NCBI GenBank assembly: GCA_015680685.1
Contig: MNCI01028965.1
Location: forward strand, 71,055 to 101,094
Direction of reading: 5' to 3'
Origin: Gnetum montanum
Lineage: Eukaryota; Streptophyta; Gnetopsida; Gnetales; Gnetaceae
Length of the DNA: 30,040 nt
The stretch's first letter is position 1; each line of letters begins with the position of its first letter. The notes beneath the pieces are model-generated. The model had not been told where the DNA came from, ran no database searches, and worked only from the letters and a program-made list of their open reading frames with translations. Of the stretch, positions 9,738 to 21,018 are shown piece by piece. Both the position numbers and the translations under genes were made by a program.

Positions 9738-10505
9738 TGTAACACCTCTAATAATTATCTATAAAATTCTATAAATAACTAAGAGAAATGATACGAAACC
9801 CCAAGGATTAGGATTTAACCTTAATTTACTATATTAAAATGAAGCCATAAAATGGATTAAAAATATTAATTAAAAACAAAAATATAGTGAAACAGCATAG
9901 CGTAGCAAACTTTTTGATTCCTTGTATACAAAATTTAATGAAATTAAAATAAAGAAAATAAATATTTTTGTCTCTCCAAAAAAAGTAGATTTGAAAAATT
10001 CCACTAGTTGCATCATTAAATAGTATACAAAATAGTGATCCCAACAACACTTGTTTCACTACAATTGGACATCTAGAAATAAAGATATTCAAGTTTAAAA
10101 TTTACTAAATTAATTAGTTAAATTAAAAATAATAATTAAATAAAATATTAATATATAATAAATGATATTAAATTTTCTAAAATATCTAGCACACATCAAA
10201 ATAAAGAATGTTCCTTGCAATCTCATAGTCCAAATGGCTTAAACGACAAATTCATATCTAACATAGTTTATTATATATTTACAAAATAGGTACGTGGTGT
10301 AAGTAGCCCAAAAGTGTACAAAGTTTTTATTTCAAAAAAAATAAAAAATATACAAAAATTATTTCTCAAGTGTAGAGAGTCTATCTTGTATAATATTGAT
10401 CCACCTTCCATCCCATGTTGTAACACCCCACCCTAGCTAGGGTAGGGTGGTGCCTAGGATCAAGTAATCTTAGAATGGAAGCATGATAACTAAAAACCAA
10501 TAATG
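9738..10505. other. AT-rich region without gene; two TGTAACACC LTR-like starts
   Basis: No coding signal. TGTAACACCTC at 9738 and TGTAACACCCC at 10419 look like the 5' ends of chromovirus-type LTRs, but no matching LTR bodies or duplications could be aligned. Very AT-rich at 10085-10175. Confidence 0.35.
10430..10443. repeat. Perfect 14-bp palindrome
   Basis: ACCCTAGCTAGGGT, 11 bp after the TGTAACACCCC start at 10419. May be an LTR sub-terminal feature; no function is implied. Confidence 0.8.
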
Positions 10506-10509
10506 TGTA

Positions 10510-10935
10510 AAATACATGATATCTTCATGTTTCTCCTTTGAAAGGCCTTACTCGATTTGGATGAAAAGGGAAATTGGCTCCTAGATACATTGGTCCAGTT
10601 TAGGTGTGACAATGGATTAGGAGAGTGGCCTACTAGATAACATTATCTCCTTATTTGGCACATGTCCATGATGTATTTCATGTATCTATGCTACAATAGT
10701 ATGTGCCTAATGAACATCATGTGATTAACCATTAAAGGATACAACTACAATATAATATCAGTTATGTTGAGTAGCTAGTAGAGGTTGTTGATCATATGTT
10801 GTGACAGCTACATAGTAAAGTTGTCCCTATGGTCAAAATTTTATGGCGTAGACATGGAGCTTCAAAGGCTACTTGGAAGGTGGAGATTGAGATGCACGTA
10901 GCTCATCTTGAGATCTTCTAGGAGGAAGATTATCA
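10510..10935 (+). pseudogene. Tekay/Del-type chromovirus integrase C-terminus and chromodomain
   Basis: One plus-strand frame reads HVSPLKGLTRFG, KGKLAPRYIGPV (the GPY/F module), RRVAY, LAHVHDVFHVSML, YVPNEHHVI, SYVE.LVEVVDHML, then PMVKILWRRHGASKATWKVE and HVAHLEIF. This is the usual end of integrase in Tekay/Del-like chromoviruses, with the chromodomain at the very C-terminus. Stops replace several residues (for example after RFG, GPV and SML) but the frame is unbroken. The rest of the polyprotein is missing to the left. It ends about 13 bp before a purine run (GGAGGGGAGAG) and the LTR start, as in an intact 3' end. Confidence 0.88.
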
Positions 10936-10947
10936 AGGAGGGGAGAG

Positions 10948-12656
10948 TATTACATCCCATCTATAGATAGTAGGTATGGTCATACAATTTATACATTACA
11001 TGTGATGTCCCAATGGGTTGTTAGGATGAGGGAATTTGATATAAATATATTTTATATGTTATGAGGCTTCATATTTGTGTTATGATTATGATGTCTTTAC
11101 ATGCTTAACTAACATGATTATGTATACTAGCACCTATTCGATATGTATTTATGTTGTATGTGTGATTTTGATATTTATGCATTTGTACTATAGTGCTATT
11201 GCAGGATGCTTGGATGTGATTTTGACATATCAAGGTGTAGAGCATTTGATAAGGATTTCGTAGGCTCAAACGGATTTTGATTTGGAGTTTTGGTGTGATT
11301 GTTATGCAAATTGGAAAGGTAGGGTATTAGTTTAGGGGAAAAATAAACTTATAAAAAAATTTAAATTTAAATTTAAAAAAAATGAAAAAGTACAAAGTAA
11401 AATGTGCTTAGACTTGTGACATCAAGCACGTGGGAAAAGAGAAATAGGAAAGTGACTTGTATATCTTGGTTTAAACAAAGGAATATGGTTAAAAAGTATG
11501 GTTTATGTTGTTTCCCTTTTACCCACCACCTTTACTACCACGTATCATACAAAGTCAATTCTATTTTATTTCTTTTCTATGCCAAAAAAAAAAAAACAAA
11601 AGATGAAGGTGTTGATTGTTTTTCCTTCTTTCTTTCATTTTCCTCCATTCTTTTCCTAGAACTTTGGCATTGTGAATGGTTTTTGCTTATTATAAACCTT
11701 GATTTGGAACTATTGCGGTCATATCTACATAGGTGCAGAACTTGTTGGAAGCGAAACAGAGTCCTGCCAAATTTTTGAGGGTTTTCTACTTGTTTTGGCC
11801 TTTCTACCCAACAATTTTAATTGGTGGGTTGTCTTTACCTTTTTCCTATATTTTTCTACTAGATTAGTGTATATGATTATGTGATGTGGACATGTGAAAT
11901 GGATAGCTCAAAGATTGAGCTTGGACATGTTATTTTGTCTATTTTCCAAAATTGTCCGATTTTGGTTACGAAGTGTGTGTTAATATATATGTGATGTATG
12001 GTATAATTCGGACTTGTAAAATATGAGATGAATATGATATTTGTGAGTCCTATTGGGGAACGAGCATTTTTGGGCTGGTGGTAATTAAATATTATTTAAA
12101 TATCAATTTATTAATCAAACTTTGAACACACATAACTTTGCTTCTAGGAGTACAATTTAGGTAAATTAGTGTCATTGGGATCATTTTGGGAAGTACTTTC
12201 TAATCATGGGATTAGTTTTCTCTTTTAGCAGATATCATTTTCAAGGTTATTATAGTGGTCATTTATATGGAAGTACATGTTGTTTGAGAAATATGGTATT
12301 TTCTTATCATATCAAGGTATTCATGTTGTTTTGTTGAATTGTGGTATTGTTTTCATGGATTGATTGTAACTATTAGGGTTGGATATTTGTGGTTATGTTT
12401 GTTTGAATGTGTTGTGCTTTTGACATGTGTTGGCTTAAGCTAGTCAAAATACGTACATGTTTTCGTGACGATGCTTGTGACGATTGTTGGTGGGTGGTGC
12501 TAGCATAAGAGTTTGGATTGGTTGATAATGAGGCACCTTGGAGGTAGTATGAATAGATCCCCACTATGATATATTAGTGAGGCTCCCCTCTTAGGCCTCA
12601 TCCTGAGAGGGGAGAGCATAGGTGTGTTCATCCCTATGGCTAGTACATGGCATTAG
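10948..12656 (+). repeat. 3' LTR of the Tekay/Del-like element, interrupted by family 2
   Basis: It follows the purine run AAGGAGGGGAGAG directly and starts TATTACATCCC, close to the TGTTACATCCC/TGTAACACCCC starts common in this lineage. At least 1.7 kb long with no coding signal. The open frame at 11404-11778 has no recognisable motif and lies wholly inside the LTR. A 12-bp A-run is at about 11583. The family-2 element is inserted at 12656/12657, so the end of this LTR is not identified. Confidence 0.65.
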
Positions 12657-13639
12657 TGTAGGGACACCTCTTCTGATCTCCTTATTCTACTCTACATGTT
12701 ATGTGTCCTTTTGTGTTGAGTTTGTTAAGGATTATTCTTGGATGTGTTGGCATGTTTTTGGGTGTTTTTGGCTCATTTTGATGAGTTTAGGGGTTCCAAG
12801 TTCTATGGGAACTTATTTGAAGGCATTCAGAGGTTCATGACATCAAAATGAGTAATTTTAATTTTGGGACCTACATGATAGACATCCACCTAGAAAGATG
12901 GATGTTAAACCTTAGACATCTAATTGGAAGTGTGGACATTCAAAGATTAGATAGACATCCATAAAAAATAGTAGACATCGAACCAAAGTGCTTGGTTCTT
13001 ACAGTAGATGTCCTAACAAAGCCAAAGATGACCAAGATGCATGGGAAAACTTCCAAAAATGGCCATTCCAATTTGGAAAATAGCTAAAGCAAGATGGAAA
13101 TAGTTAGGAAGAAGGTGAGAAGACTTGGAAAACATTTAAAGAACTTCAAGTTGAGTTGAGGAAATATTTCTATAATTTTTACTTTCTTATTGCTTATAAA
13201 TATTGATGTAATTCACCATTGTTGGTCCCAAAGTGCCAAGGGCCAAAGTGCAAATGTCAAAGGACAAACATCCCAACAGAGGGCAAGAGAGAGATCTTGA
13301 GGGAAGAGAGCTTGTGCAAGAAAGTTGAGTGAGAGGCAAGGAAGAACACTTGAGAGAGGTTAGTGAAACCTCTATTAAGTGTCTTGTCTTGAGCTTGGGC
13401 TCCATTATGAAGAATTGAGGATTAAGAAAGAACAAGTATGGCCTCTAAGATCCTTGGGAGAGTTATCAGTTAAGTTTGACTTCTCATCTTTGATGTATTT
13501 TCTATGTATTTCTGAGAATTTTCTTAATAAAAGGGAATTTTTATCTATTTCATTATTTTGTTCTTACTTTCTAAGTTAAAGTTTCTTAGAAGTTGTGGAT
13601 TGTGTCTTATTGGGGTCTATTGAGGTATAACCCCCTACA
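12657..13639 (+). repeat. 5' LTR of the family-2 element
   Basis: 983 bp, TGTAGGGACACC...AACCCCCTACA. Matches 25224-26126 plus 27021-27118 along its length. Contains repeated GACATC/GATGTC words (12880-13020) and a TATA box (13195-13202). Confidence 0.9.
13195..13202 (+). promoter_or_regulatory. TATA box of family-2 LTR
   Basis: TATAAATA within TTGCTTATAAATATTGATG; the same sequence is at 25745-25752 in the 3' LTR. It is the best candidate for the U3/R promoter. Confidence 0.55.
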
Positions 13640-13645
13640 TCAAAT

Positions 13646-13657
13646 TGGTATTAGAGT
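13646..13657 (+). promoter_or_regulatory. Primer-binding site, initiator tRNA-Met type
   Basis: TGGTATTAGAGT, six bases after the LTR end. It differs at two positions from TGGTATCAGAGC, the sequence complementary to the 3' end of plant initiator tRNA-Met used by chromoviruses and many copia elements. Confidence 0.8.
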
Positions 13658-13776
13658 GAAAGGTTTGTAGGTTTTCATACTTCTATCTTAAAGCTTGGTG
13701 TTTTCCTTGAATGAAAGAAACATTATTGTGGATATTAATGCATTTTCTTTTGAATATCATTCTTGTTGCTTTAGGT

Positions 13777-13887
13777 ATGGCTCCAAAGAAGAAGACATAT
13801 CAAGAGCTTAGATAAGAGCTTCAAGAGTTCAAGGACTCCTTTAAAGATTTTGTGGCTGAAATGCAAGAAGTTCTTTCCAAAGTAAAG
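13777..13887 (+). pseudogene. N-terminal coding piece of the family-2 element
   Basis: ATG at 13777 follows the leader and opens MAPKKKTYQELR, one TAA, then ELQELKDSFKDFVAEMQEVL and SKVK. It is 37 codons up to the insertion point of element A. Basic start, then a short amphipathic, helix-like stretch. After element A (position 23699 on) the same reading continues as VHKH, stop, DFAKKFKKRYEEIED, before the frame changes to that of the ORF at 23742. Function unknown; the position suggests a gag-like product. Confidence 0.55.
13883..13887 (+). repeat. Target-site duplication of element A, left copy
   Basis: TAAAG, repeated exactly at 23694-23698 directly after the 3' LTR. It shows that 13888-23693 is one insertion event. 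Confidence 0.9.
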
Positions 13888-13895
13888 TGATGAGC

Positions 13896-13921
13896 CGTGA
13901 TATCACATATGTGATATCACG
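13896..13921. repeat. Perfect 26-bp palindrome in LTR U3
   Basis: Half-site CGTGATATCACAT, mirrored exactly. It occupies the place held in other family-1 LTRs by CpG-rich GATATCGCG words. A further half copy (ATGATATTGTG) follows at 13924. Confidence 0.9.
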
Positions 13922-13950
13922 TACATGATATTGTGTCCTACCTGATTTTC

Positions 13951-13958
13951 TATAAATA
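13951..13958 (+). promoter_or_regulatory. TATA box of element A 5' LTR
   Basis: TATAAATA in TTTTCTATAAATAAGAGGT, conserved at 22966-22973 in the 3' LTR and in the other family-1 LTRs. Confidence 0.65.
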
Positions 13959-14679
13959 AGAGGTAGATTTCCTTGTTCTAGGAAGTTAGACTTAGATCCT
14001 TAGCTAAAATCTTGCAGTTTTACCATTCTAGAGTTAGAATAATTACCATGTGTCCACAGTAGGAGTCTTAAAGTGAACGGATCTTTATTCGAGCAAATTG
14101 TACCTAAGCACACATTTGTGTATGGCAATAGAGATAAATTTTATGATAAACCTTGCAGCATGTGGATTAAGCTAAATAGTAATTAATTATTGTTGAATGT
14201 TTAAATTCTTTCCTAGTTAATTAATCTCTCTCTCAACCCTTGACTCTCCTAGTTAAGTACACTCAGTATGACCGCTTCGAGCATGTGTGTAGTGCTTGGT
14301 AACCTAGTAACAAGTAGCGTTTGGTAATCCCAGCAGCGTTGCACTAGTTTAGGATATGTGTGACAAGTGGGAATGGATATTGGTGTTAGGAACAATTAGA
14401 ACTTAGTTAGTGAATAGTTAATGACAGTTAGTCACTTAGTTCTCCTTACCTTCCCCTATTAGCATAAGACATTAAAAAGATAAAAGTTATAAAAATCATG
14501 TACCTCAAACTTAATCATAAAACCATGACAATACAAGTAAGTTTGGGAAGACAATGATTGATTAACCCTGAGTGTTCCATTAAGGCACGTAAGCAGTTAG
14601 TCCTTGCAGTTCGACTAGATTATGCATGAAATGCTCATATTCATATGGTTGAGTGTAGGGGTACCTCACCACTCATCAT

Positions 14680-14697
14680 TGGTGCCATTGCCAGGGA
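14680..14697 (+). promoter_or_regulatory. Primer-binding site, tRNA-Asp type
   Basis: TGGTGCCATTGCCAGGGA, one base after the LTR. The plant tRNA-Asp complement is TGGCGCCGTTGCCGGGGA; the three differences are exactly the three CpG sites, each turned into TG or CA. Confidence 0.88.
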
Positions 14698-14794
14698 CTT
14701 AGTTGTTTGTGCACTACGTAGAACATAGGAAATCATCCATATTTTTGGAACATTAGAACGAACCCTTAGGGTTGATCAAAGGAAAGATAAGACA

Positions 14795-17700
14795 ATGGTA
14801 AATCACATACCAAACAAGATGAAAATGTCTTCTTCTTCAGAGAAGAGCATTTTACCACATAGGACTAACACAAGAGACAGTCATCAGCATAACACAAATA
14901 ATCAAGATTCGTCAGTTCCTTAAAAATTTTGGGTAGTATATACTCATCATGATGAGTATGTACCCAATTTCACCTTTATCCTCCACCAAGATGAACAACT
15001 ACATTGGAGATACTTGGACGGTAACATAGTGTTGCCTCCAGACCGATCATTCCCCAACATGCTTCTTCGTGCTCTCACATGAATAGGCATGTCACTTTTA
15101 TATATGGAATATGTTGCATGCGATCATGACATAAGGGACTATCATCCCAAAAAAGCGCAACATCAACAGGACTTGCGACAGGAGAGTTACCATGCATTCT
15201 TGAAGGGTAAATGGACCAATAACGCCCCACACATTTTAAGAGAAATTGGAGATGATGAATCGATTTCAATAGGTTCCCCACTGAATGATGTTCCCCCTCC
15301 TAACGATGGTCAGGAGGTGGTATATCAGAACCTCCACTCCATGGTTCACAACCCTAGTTCTGATCCCCACAAACACGAAGTGTTCAATGAGGGAACACAA
15401 ACACACGATAAGGGCAGATGTTCTAATCGTAATCACGTTCAAGGCTAACGCCACTGAAGAGAAGGTAGAAAACATCATCATGGTGATGGTTCTCCTTCTT
15501 CTTCATATTCATTGTCACATTCACCCTCTTGTTCAGTGTTCGAATGCAGTCATAAGGAACCTAACTATGAGGATAAAGGAAAATAGAGTGAAAAACATCG
15601 ACGAGACAATCGAGAATGAGGATGAGGGAAATCTAGGAAATCAAGGCATAGAAGAAGGAAGAGTAGGGAACTGCATAGACACCACAGATGCTATGAAAAA
15701 GATGACAGCGAAGAACCCCTACTACCAACCAGAAGCATGTTGGATATAACAGAGGCTATAAGAGTTTCAATAAGGCACCGAAAGGATAGTAGGATCAAGA
15801 GGTTAGATATGAACAATATCCCACGATTTGAAGGGGGATACAAAGATGATCCACAAAATCATTTACAAGCATTCCATGATGCATGTGCCTTGTAGAACAT
15901 AGAAAATGAATGGAAAAAACTAAAGTTGTGCCCAAGGACACTAGTGAAGGAAGCGGAAAGTTGGTACTTGTCCTTAGAATCAGAATCCATTCAAAGGTGG
16001 AGTACAATGTTAGAACTATTTAATGATAAGTACCAAATGTACTCCTGAGTTTTTAACTTGCAAAAGCAAATCCAACGATAGAAGCAAGGAAATCATGAAC
16101 CATTGGATGCTGCCATGGGCTGTTATTATGCACTATTACATTGTTGCTCGGGCCATGGTTATTCACAGTAGGATCAACTACGCCATCTTGTAGATGGACT
16201 TAGGCAGGAAACAAGGAGAACCCTTGGAATGTATGCCCAAGGGAGATTATCAAAGATTAGGTTTCATCATGTTCATAGATTACTAGAGTAAGTAGCCAAG
16301 GAAGAAGGGGAGCTACGTAAGAGAGAAAGTGCAGAAGAGTACAACCGAGATCCTTCCCTCTGAAAAAGGGGAGTAATATTCTGTGAGGAGGAGGAAGAGT
16401 CATCACTCGAAGAGATGGTGAATAGGAAAACCTTGCCGATTCAAAAATTAATAACAGAGGTATCGACAAAGGTAGATCAAATGTGGGACTCCCTAGATAG
16501 TAGGTTCGAAACTATTCTTAAAATCGTAGAGGAGTATAGGGAGTGAGGTAGTGACTATGACAAAAATAAAGAGAGAGAAGTGGACAATGCATGTAACAAA
16601 GGTAAGGGAAAAATGGCCATCACTCAAGAGGTTGTGGATTTAGATACAGAAAATGACGGTGGATGTGAGATATGCCAATATGACCATCCTAAGGGATGTT
16701 GCCCAATGATCTCACATCTATAAGAGTCTGGGATGTATGCACTCAACCCACAAGTTAACAAATGGCAAGGACCCCGACAGTTACCTTATTCCCAAGGTAA
16801 CACAAGACAGTTCCACCAACCTTCAACATATTATCCAAGTGGAACTCCACCACAACTTGTTGAGAAACACGAATAGTGGCAATACCCATAGTCATGGGGG
16901 ATGCCACCACCAAGGCAACAGTACCCCTACCGGTAACCAGATCCATATGGCTACTACGTGCAACAGCCAATCTCTCCACGTGACTCTGTTCTTCATGTGA
17001 CATCACAACATTACTACCAAGCTTGGGAGTATTATAGGACTCCCTCTCCTAGGGGAGATAATCCATAGACATACCATCCTCCGAACCCATCCTCAACTCT
17101 CACACTGATAGCTCCATTACCACTTGCTCCAGTAATGCAAGGGGAACTCCCCACTCAACTGCAGCAATGCAATGCTACGAGGGCTATAAATCTTCAACCT
17201 ACTACTAGTTCTAACAACTGTATGAAGAGAAGAACTTTCTTCAGAACCAATAGTCTAACTAAGCCCTCACAACCACAAGCGGTTGAACCTCTGAATGCTT
17301 CTCCATCAAATAAGACTTTGGAGCTCCCTTTAAATCAAAAATCAAGCTCAATGCACACGGTTATGTTAACACATACCATTACTAACTGGATTAAGGAGGG
17401 CCACCTTCCCAGGAAATTCTCTAACCTCAGAAGCCCTCTAATCTATCTCCAAGTTGCTGGGAATGAACCATGTAAAGCTCTTCTGGACTCAGGTTTTGGA
17501 GTCAACTTAATATCAAAAGAGATGTACAAAGCCTAAAACCTACCTTCATTAAAGAAGAGAAATATTTGCCTAGATCTAGTTGACAAGTCCATCACTATTC
17601 CCTTGAGACTGGTGGAGGACATTGTTACCATTGTGTGTGGGTGGTTATACCCAGTTGATTTCCTAGTGATACAAGTAAACAATGATAAAGGGGACCTCCC

Positions 17701-17926
17701 AATAATCAAGGGAAGGGCATGGCTAAGTACCATAAATTTATGCCTAGGAATCCATGATGTTTCCCTAGATATATCTAAGAAAAACACTTTGGGAAGATCA
17801 AGAAGAAGAAGGTTCCATGCATCACATAGAGTGATACAGGGTGTCATTGCGTGTAAGAATGTTCAGCATTGCTTGCATGTAACCAGTGTGTACAAGAAAT
17901 TAACATACAAAAGTGCTTGTATGTAG
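14795..17926 (+). pseudogene. Gag-protease polyprotein of element A (stop-ridden, single frame)
   Basis: From ATG 14795 one frame stays protein-like for about 3.1 kb with some twenty stops. N-terminal part: HDEYVPNFTF, HWRYLDGNIVLPP, MSLLYMEYVACDHD. An Arg/Ser/His-rich linker follows (KSRKSRHRRRKSREL, about 15620). The gag core (15737-16290) has TEAIRVSIRHRK, RFEGGYKDDPQNHLQAFHDA, KLCPRTLVKEAESWYLSL, ELFNDKYQMYS and LGMYAQGRLS. A zinc knuckle CX2CX3HX4C (CEICQYDHPKGCC) lies at 16664-16702, followed by a Pro/Gln/Tyr-rich region. The aspartic protease starts near 17400 with ALLDSGFGVNLIS (DSG at 17486-17494; the usual next residue is A) and includes PVDFLVIQV and DLPIIKGRAWLS at about 17656-17730. 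The gag is homologous to 28018-30040. No RT follows. Confidence 0.88.
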
Positions 17927-18310
17927 CAACCACACAACAAGAAGACATCTAGTGGTTGATATCTGATCAAGAGAGAAATTCACCAATGTGCATGGAACTA
18001 ATTGAGGGAATAATTTGCACTCACGAAGAAAGAATAGATGCACTGGAGCAAGAGCGTTGCCAACTTCCAAACCTTAACTTGGGAAACATCAATTGAGGGA
18101 AGTTGGAAATTTCTAAAAAGTTAGACAAAAACCTTAAGAACATATTACTAGTCAATGTGCAATGAGCCAAACCTTTCCATGAACTTGGAATGACTAGTGC
18201 ACATAATACCTCTGAGAAGGGACAACCTCACTCATTATTTGAGATCTCCTCCTTTCAATTCAGTCATGGGGAAGATGGTCACCTATGTTGATTATTTGAG
18301 GCCCTCAGTT
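17927..18310 (+). pseudogene. C-terminal tail after the protease, frame-shifted
   Basis: After the stop at 17926 a different frame reads MCMELIEGIICTHEERIDAL, QERCQLPNLNLGNIN, KKLDKNLKNILLVNVQ and HELGMTSAHNTSEKGQPHSL, ending near 18310. It looks like a formerly coded tail of about 110 residues. In autonomous Athila-like elements the RT would follow here, but none of its motifs is present. Confidence 0.4.
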
Positions 18311-19859
18311 TCTTTTTAGGTTTTTGTTTCACACATTTTTGTTTTACAAATTTCTTTAACTTTTCTTATTTTTGTTTTGCAACATCGTTCATACTTTTTC
18401 GTTTCTTTGTGTGGTTGTTTGTGTTATTTGGTTTGTCACCTAATAAGTACTCCCGAGGATGGTGTGAACTATATTCTATTCATTGCTAATGTTTGGTTTT
18501 TACCTTTGAGTTATAATGTTGATACTAAGGTATGGTTGTTTTGATATAATAGGTAATGAGTCCATGTTGTCCATGCATCCATGAATTTCTATGGTCTCTC
18601 TTGGCTTGGAACTATACAGTTCCTTTCTTTAAACAATAGAACTATCAACGAATTGGTGACTTGGCATTTCTCAAACTAAGGAAGAACTCAAGGATTGAAA
18701 AGGGTGTGACTTCAAGGGAATTTTATGCATTTATGTTGGCCATTCTCTTGGGTGCTTGGATGTTTTCTTCTTGAGTTTTCCTTACCATTCCAACATTTCT
18801 CCATTATTGGAAAGCTGAGCTAATAAAAATAATAAGTCTTTGCATGGTGTGGTTTTCACACAAAAAAAAAGTGAGAATTCAAAGCACACCCCTTAGACAA
18901 AATAATCATCTAGGCTACAACCACTAGTTATATAACTAAAAAAACATTTTCCCTCTAACTAAGGCCCTCTCTTGCTTCCTACTTCTCCCTTTCTCGTTTC
19001 CTCAGAATGGTGGTGACTTTTTGGCAGAAGCATTCTTGTTACTTCAAGTGCATGGATTAGCCAAATGTATTAATGCAAAGTCACTGGATGTGGATTGTTT
19101 GAGGCTAGATTTGGAATGAGATCTACTAAGTCACATTAACCATTAATACACATGGGGCTGTACACCACCTTGTTCTTGAGACTCCATTCCATTCTCTTCT
19201 TTCCATCATTTTTTCTCCATTTCCACCTCATTGCTGGTTGTATTAGTAGCCTATATTTTTGTTGATACATTATTTTCTTTCTAGTAAATTCTTGTGGTTA
19301 AGACCTCAACTCTTGCTTTCAAATGACATTTTCAGAGCCTATGTGTTGGCACATTTGGCCATTTCATGGAGCAGGCTGGTAAGATTAAATTGGTTAAAAG
19401 TTCTTGGAGAAGTGGCTAAAGTTTGGGTTTGAGAAAAAAAAAATAAGTTAACAATAGCATTTGTTTTAAAAATATGTATAGAAGCCCCATTCCGATACAT
19501 AGTGGGATTATGGAAGAAGTCCAATTTATCATTTATATGATATGAAGATATAACAAATCAAAGAGCATTTTAAGTAAAATTTGTGTTGTATCCATTTTAT
19601 TCTGAAAAGCAACCTCTGCAGTAACACAAATTCAATAGGACAAGAATATTGCAATTCATATTTTGATGGAAAGGGTTCCAGAGTCTTTGTTTAACCTTAC
19701 TTTCAGATTTTAAATTTATCATTTAAATTTTTGAAGGCAACATCAACTATTCCTATTTCCAAAAAAAAAATATAATTATTCATATGTGCAAAAATCTTGC
19801 AGAATTACAAACAATAGAACATGAAAAAAATCATGGTGTTCCAGAAAATCACATTATTC
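18311..19859 (+). other. Non-coding internal region of element A, part 1
   Basis: T-rich, without RT, RNase H, integrase or envelope motifs in any frame. Athila-type elements have a long 3' non-coding region, but pol is normally between it and the protease. Short open frames here (for example 19339-19524 minus) show no motif. Confidence 0.6.
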
Positions 19860-20560
19860 TTGGGCCGTAGGATTGACGAAAATAGAGCCACACGGTGTTC
19901 ATCGCGGTGCAGACAAGCACCAGAAAAACTGACATCAACCTCTGATGACTATTCAGCCTAGGTGAAGTTTTATTTTGCTGCTAAGCATTGCGCCGCGTGA
20001 CCCTAGGGAAGCACTTCGTGCCACTTGTTCTACTGGTTCCAGACAAAAAAAAAGGGGCAGACATCAGCATTTCATTTTTTTTTGGGTCAGCAGAAAAACA
20101 GCAACCATAAGCAGTGTTGGCCACCTCGGTGCTGGGACAAACAAAGCCACAAAGTCCTCTGTGTTGTTCTACACATGAACAAACCCTTGCCATTAAATTT
20201 AAAAATTAAAAAGAACGCAGGAAGCCCTAAGCCAATTTGGGGAAAAATGAAAATCCCAGATGTAGCAGCAGAGCCTTCTCCCACGGTGGCAGTTGGTTAC
20301 GATTTTGCAAGGCCTTATTGTGCGGTGGCAGTTCAAACATACGGTTTTGGTTGATACAACACTTTGGATCTTGGTTAGAACATGTGTCAGTTCTTACAGG
20401 TTTTGTGTAGAGATAAGAGAAACGAGAAAACAAACCAGCTAATTACACCTGCTGTTCTGGAACTATTGCTGATTATCTACGCGATTTTCCAGGGAAGACG
20501 AAGAAGAATTATTTTAACCCATTAACTCTGCCGCTTGCACCAAGATGTATGTAAAATTAT
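19860..20560. other. Higher-GC island inside element A, origin unknown
   Basis: This stretch has more G+C and more CpG (GCCGCGTG at 19992, GCGATTTTCC near 20480) than its AT-rich surroundings. Open frames overlap on both strands (20025-20354 plus, 19981-20193 minus), but no protein family is recognisable. It may be host sequence picked up by the element or the remnant of another insertion. Confidence 0.35.
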
Positions 20561-20839
20561 TTTGTTACTACCACTCATTTATAAGTTTACGAAAGCATCA
20601 GGTGGTTAAAATATCTAACAAATTAATCGACATATATACATATATATAGATATAATAACCATTAATGAAGTACCTATAGTGTGAAGCCCTGGTTTAAAAA
20701 CTTGCCTTTAATTATCCCAAGTCATAAAATATTATTTTAAAACATTATTATATATAATTTAATAAAAATAAAAATATTTGCAATATTGATGTTAAAATAT
20801 TTATTTGTAATATCACATTACATTTAATATAAATATTAA
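20561..20839. other. AT-rich spacer
   Basis: Very AT-rich, with a short (AT/ATAC) run at about 20631-20650. No coding or element signal. Confidence 0.5.
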
Positions 20840-21011
20840 TGTTAGCATAAATTTCTCCTAATTCTATGTATAACTTCCTAACTCCCTAACTACATAACTT
20901 CCTCCTAGCTTTTTGGGCAAGTAATCTTCTAATTGGTTGGCCAAGTTACTTGGGAGAGAAGTTAGGTGAGATATTTTTGAATATGTAACTTCCCTACCTA
21001 CCTTTGAACCC

Positions 21012-21018
21012 TATAAAA
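21012..21018 (+). promoter_or_regulatory. TATA box
   Basis: TATAAAA in a canonical context (CCCTATAAAAAGG). The most promoter-like site between the two LTRs of element A. Confidence 0.4.

Larger units (their letters stand above)
13888..14678 (+). repeat. 5' LTR of element A (family 1)
   Basis: 791 bp, TGATGAGCCG...CCACTCATCA. U3 with a 26-bp perfect palindrome (13896-13921), TATA box at 13951. Aligns without gaps to 22903-23693. Confidence 0.95.

Noticed and set aside
9738-10418. Complete solo LTR between the two TGTAACACC starts
   Set aside because: No TG...CA end, no target duplication and no similarity between the two starts beyond nine bases.
11404-11778. 124-residue open frame as a gene
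   Set aside because: It lies wholly inside the Tekay/Del-like 3' LTR, has an A-run within it and biased low-complexity composition, and shows no motif.
15285-15749. 154-residue plus-strand frame as a separate gene
   Set aside because: It overlaps the gag-protease frame of element A, which reads through the same stretch with gag-like content and joins conserved motifs on both sides.
20025-20354. Host gene exon
   Set aside because: An open frame of 109 residues, but overlapping frames on both strands are also open, there are no recognisable domains, and poly-A/poly-T runs lie within the frame.
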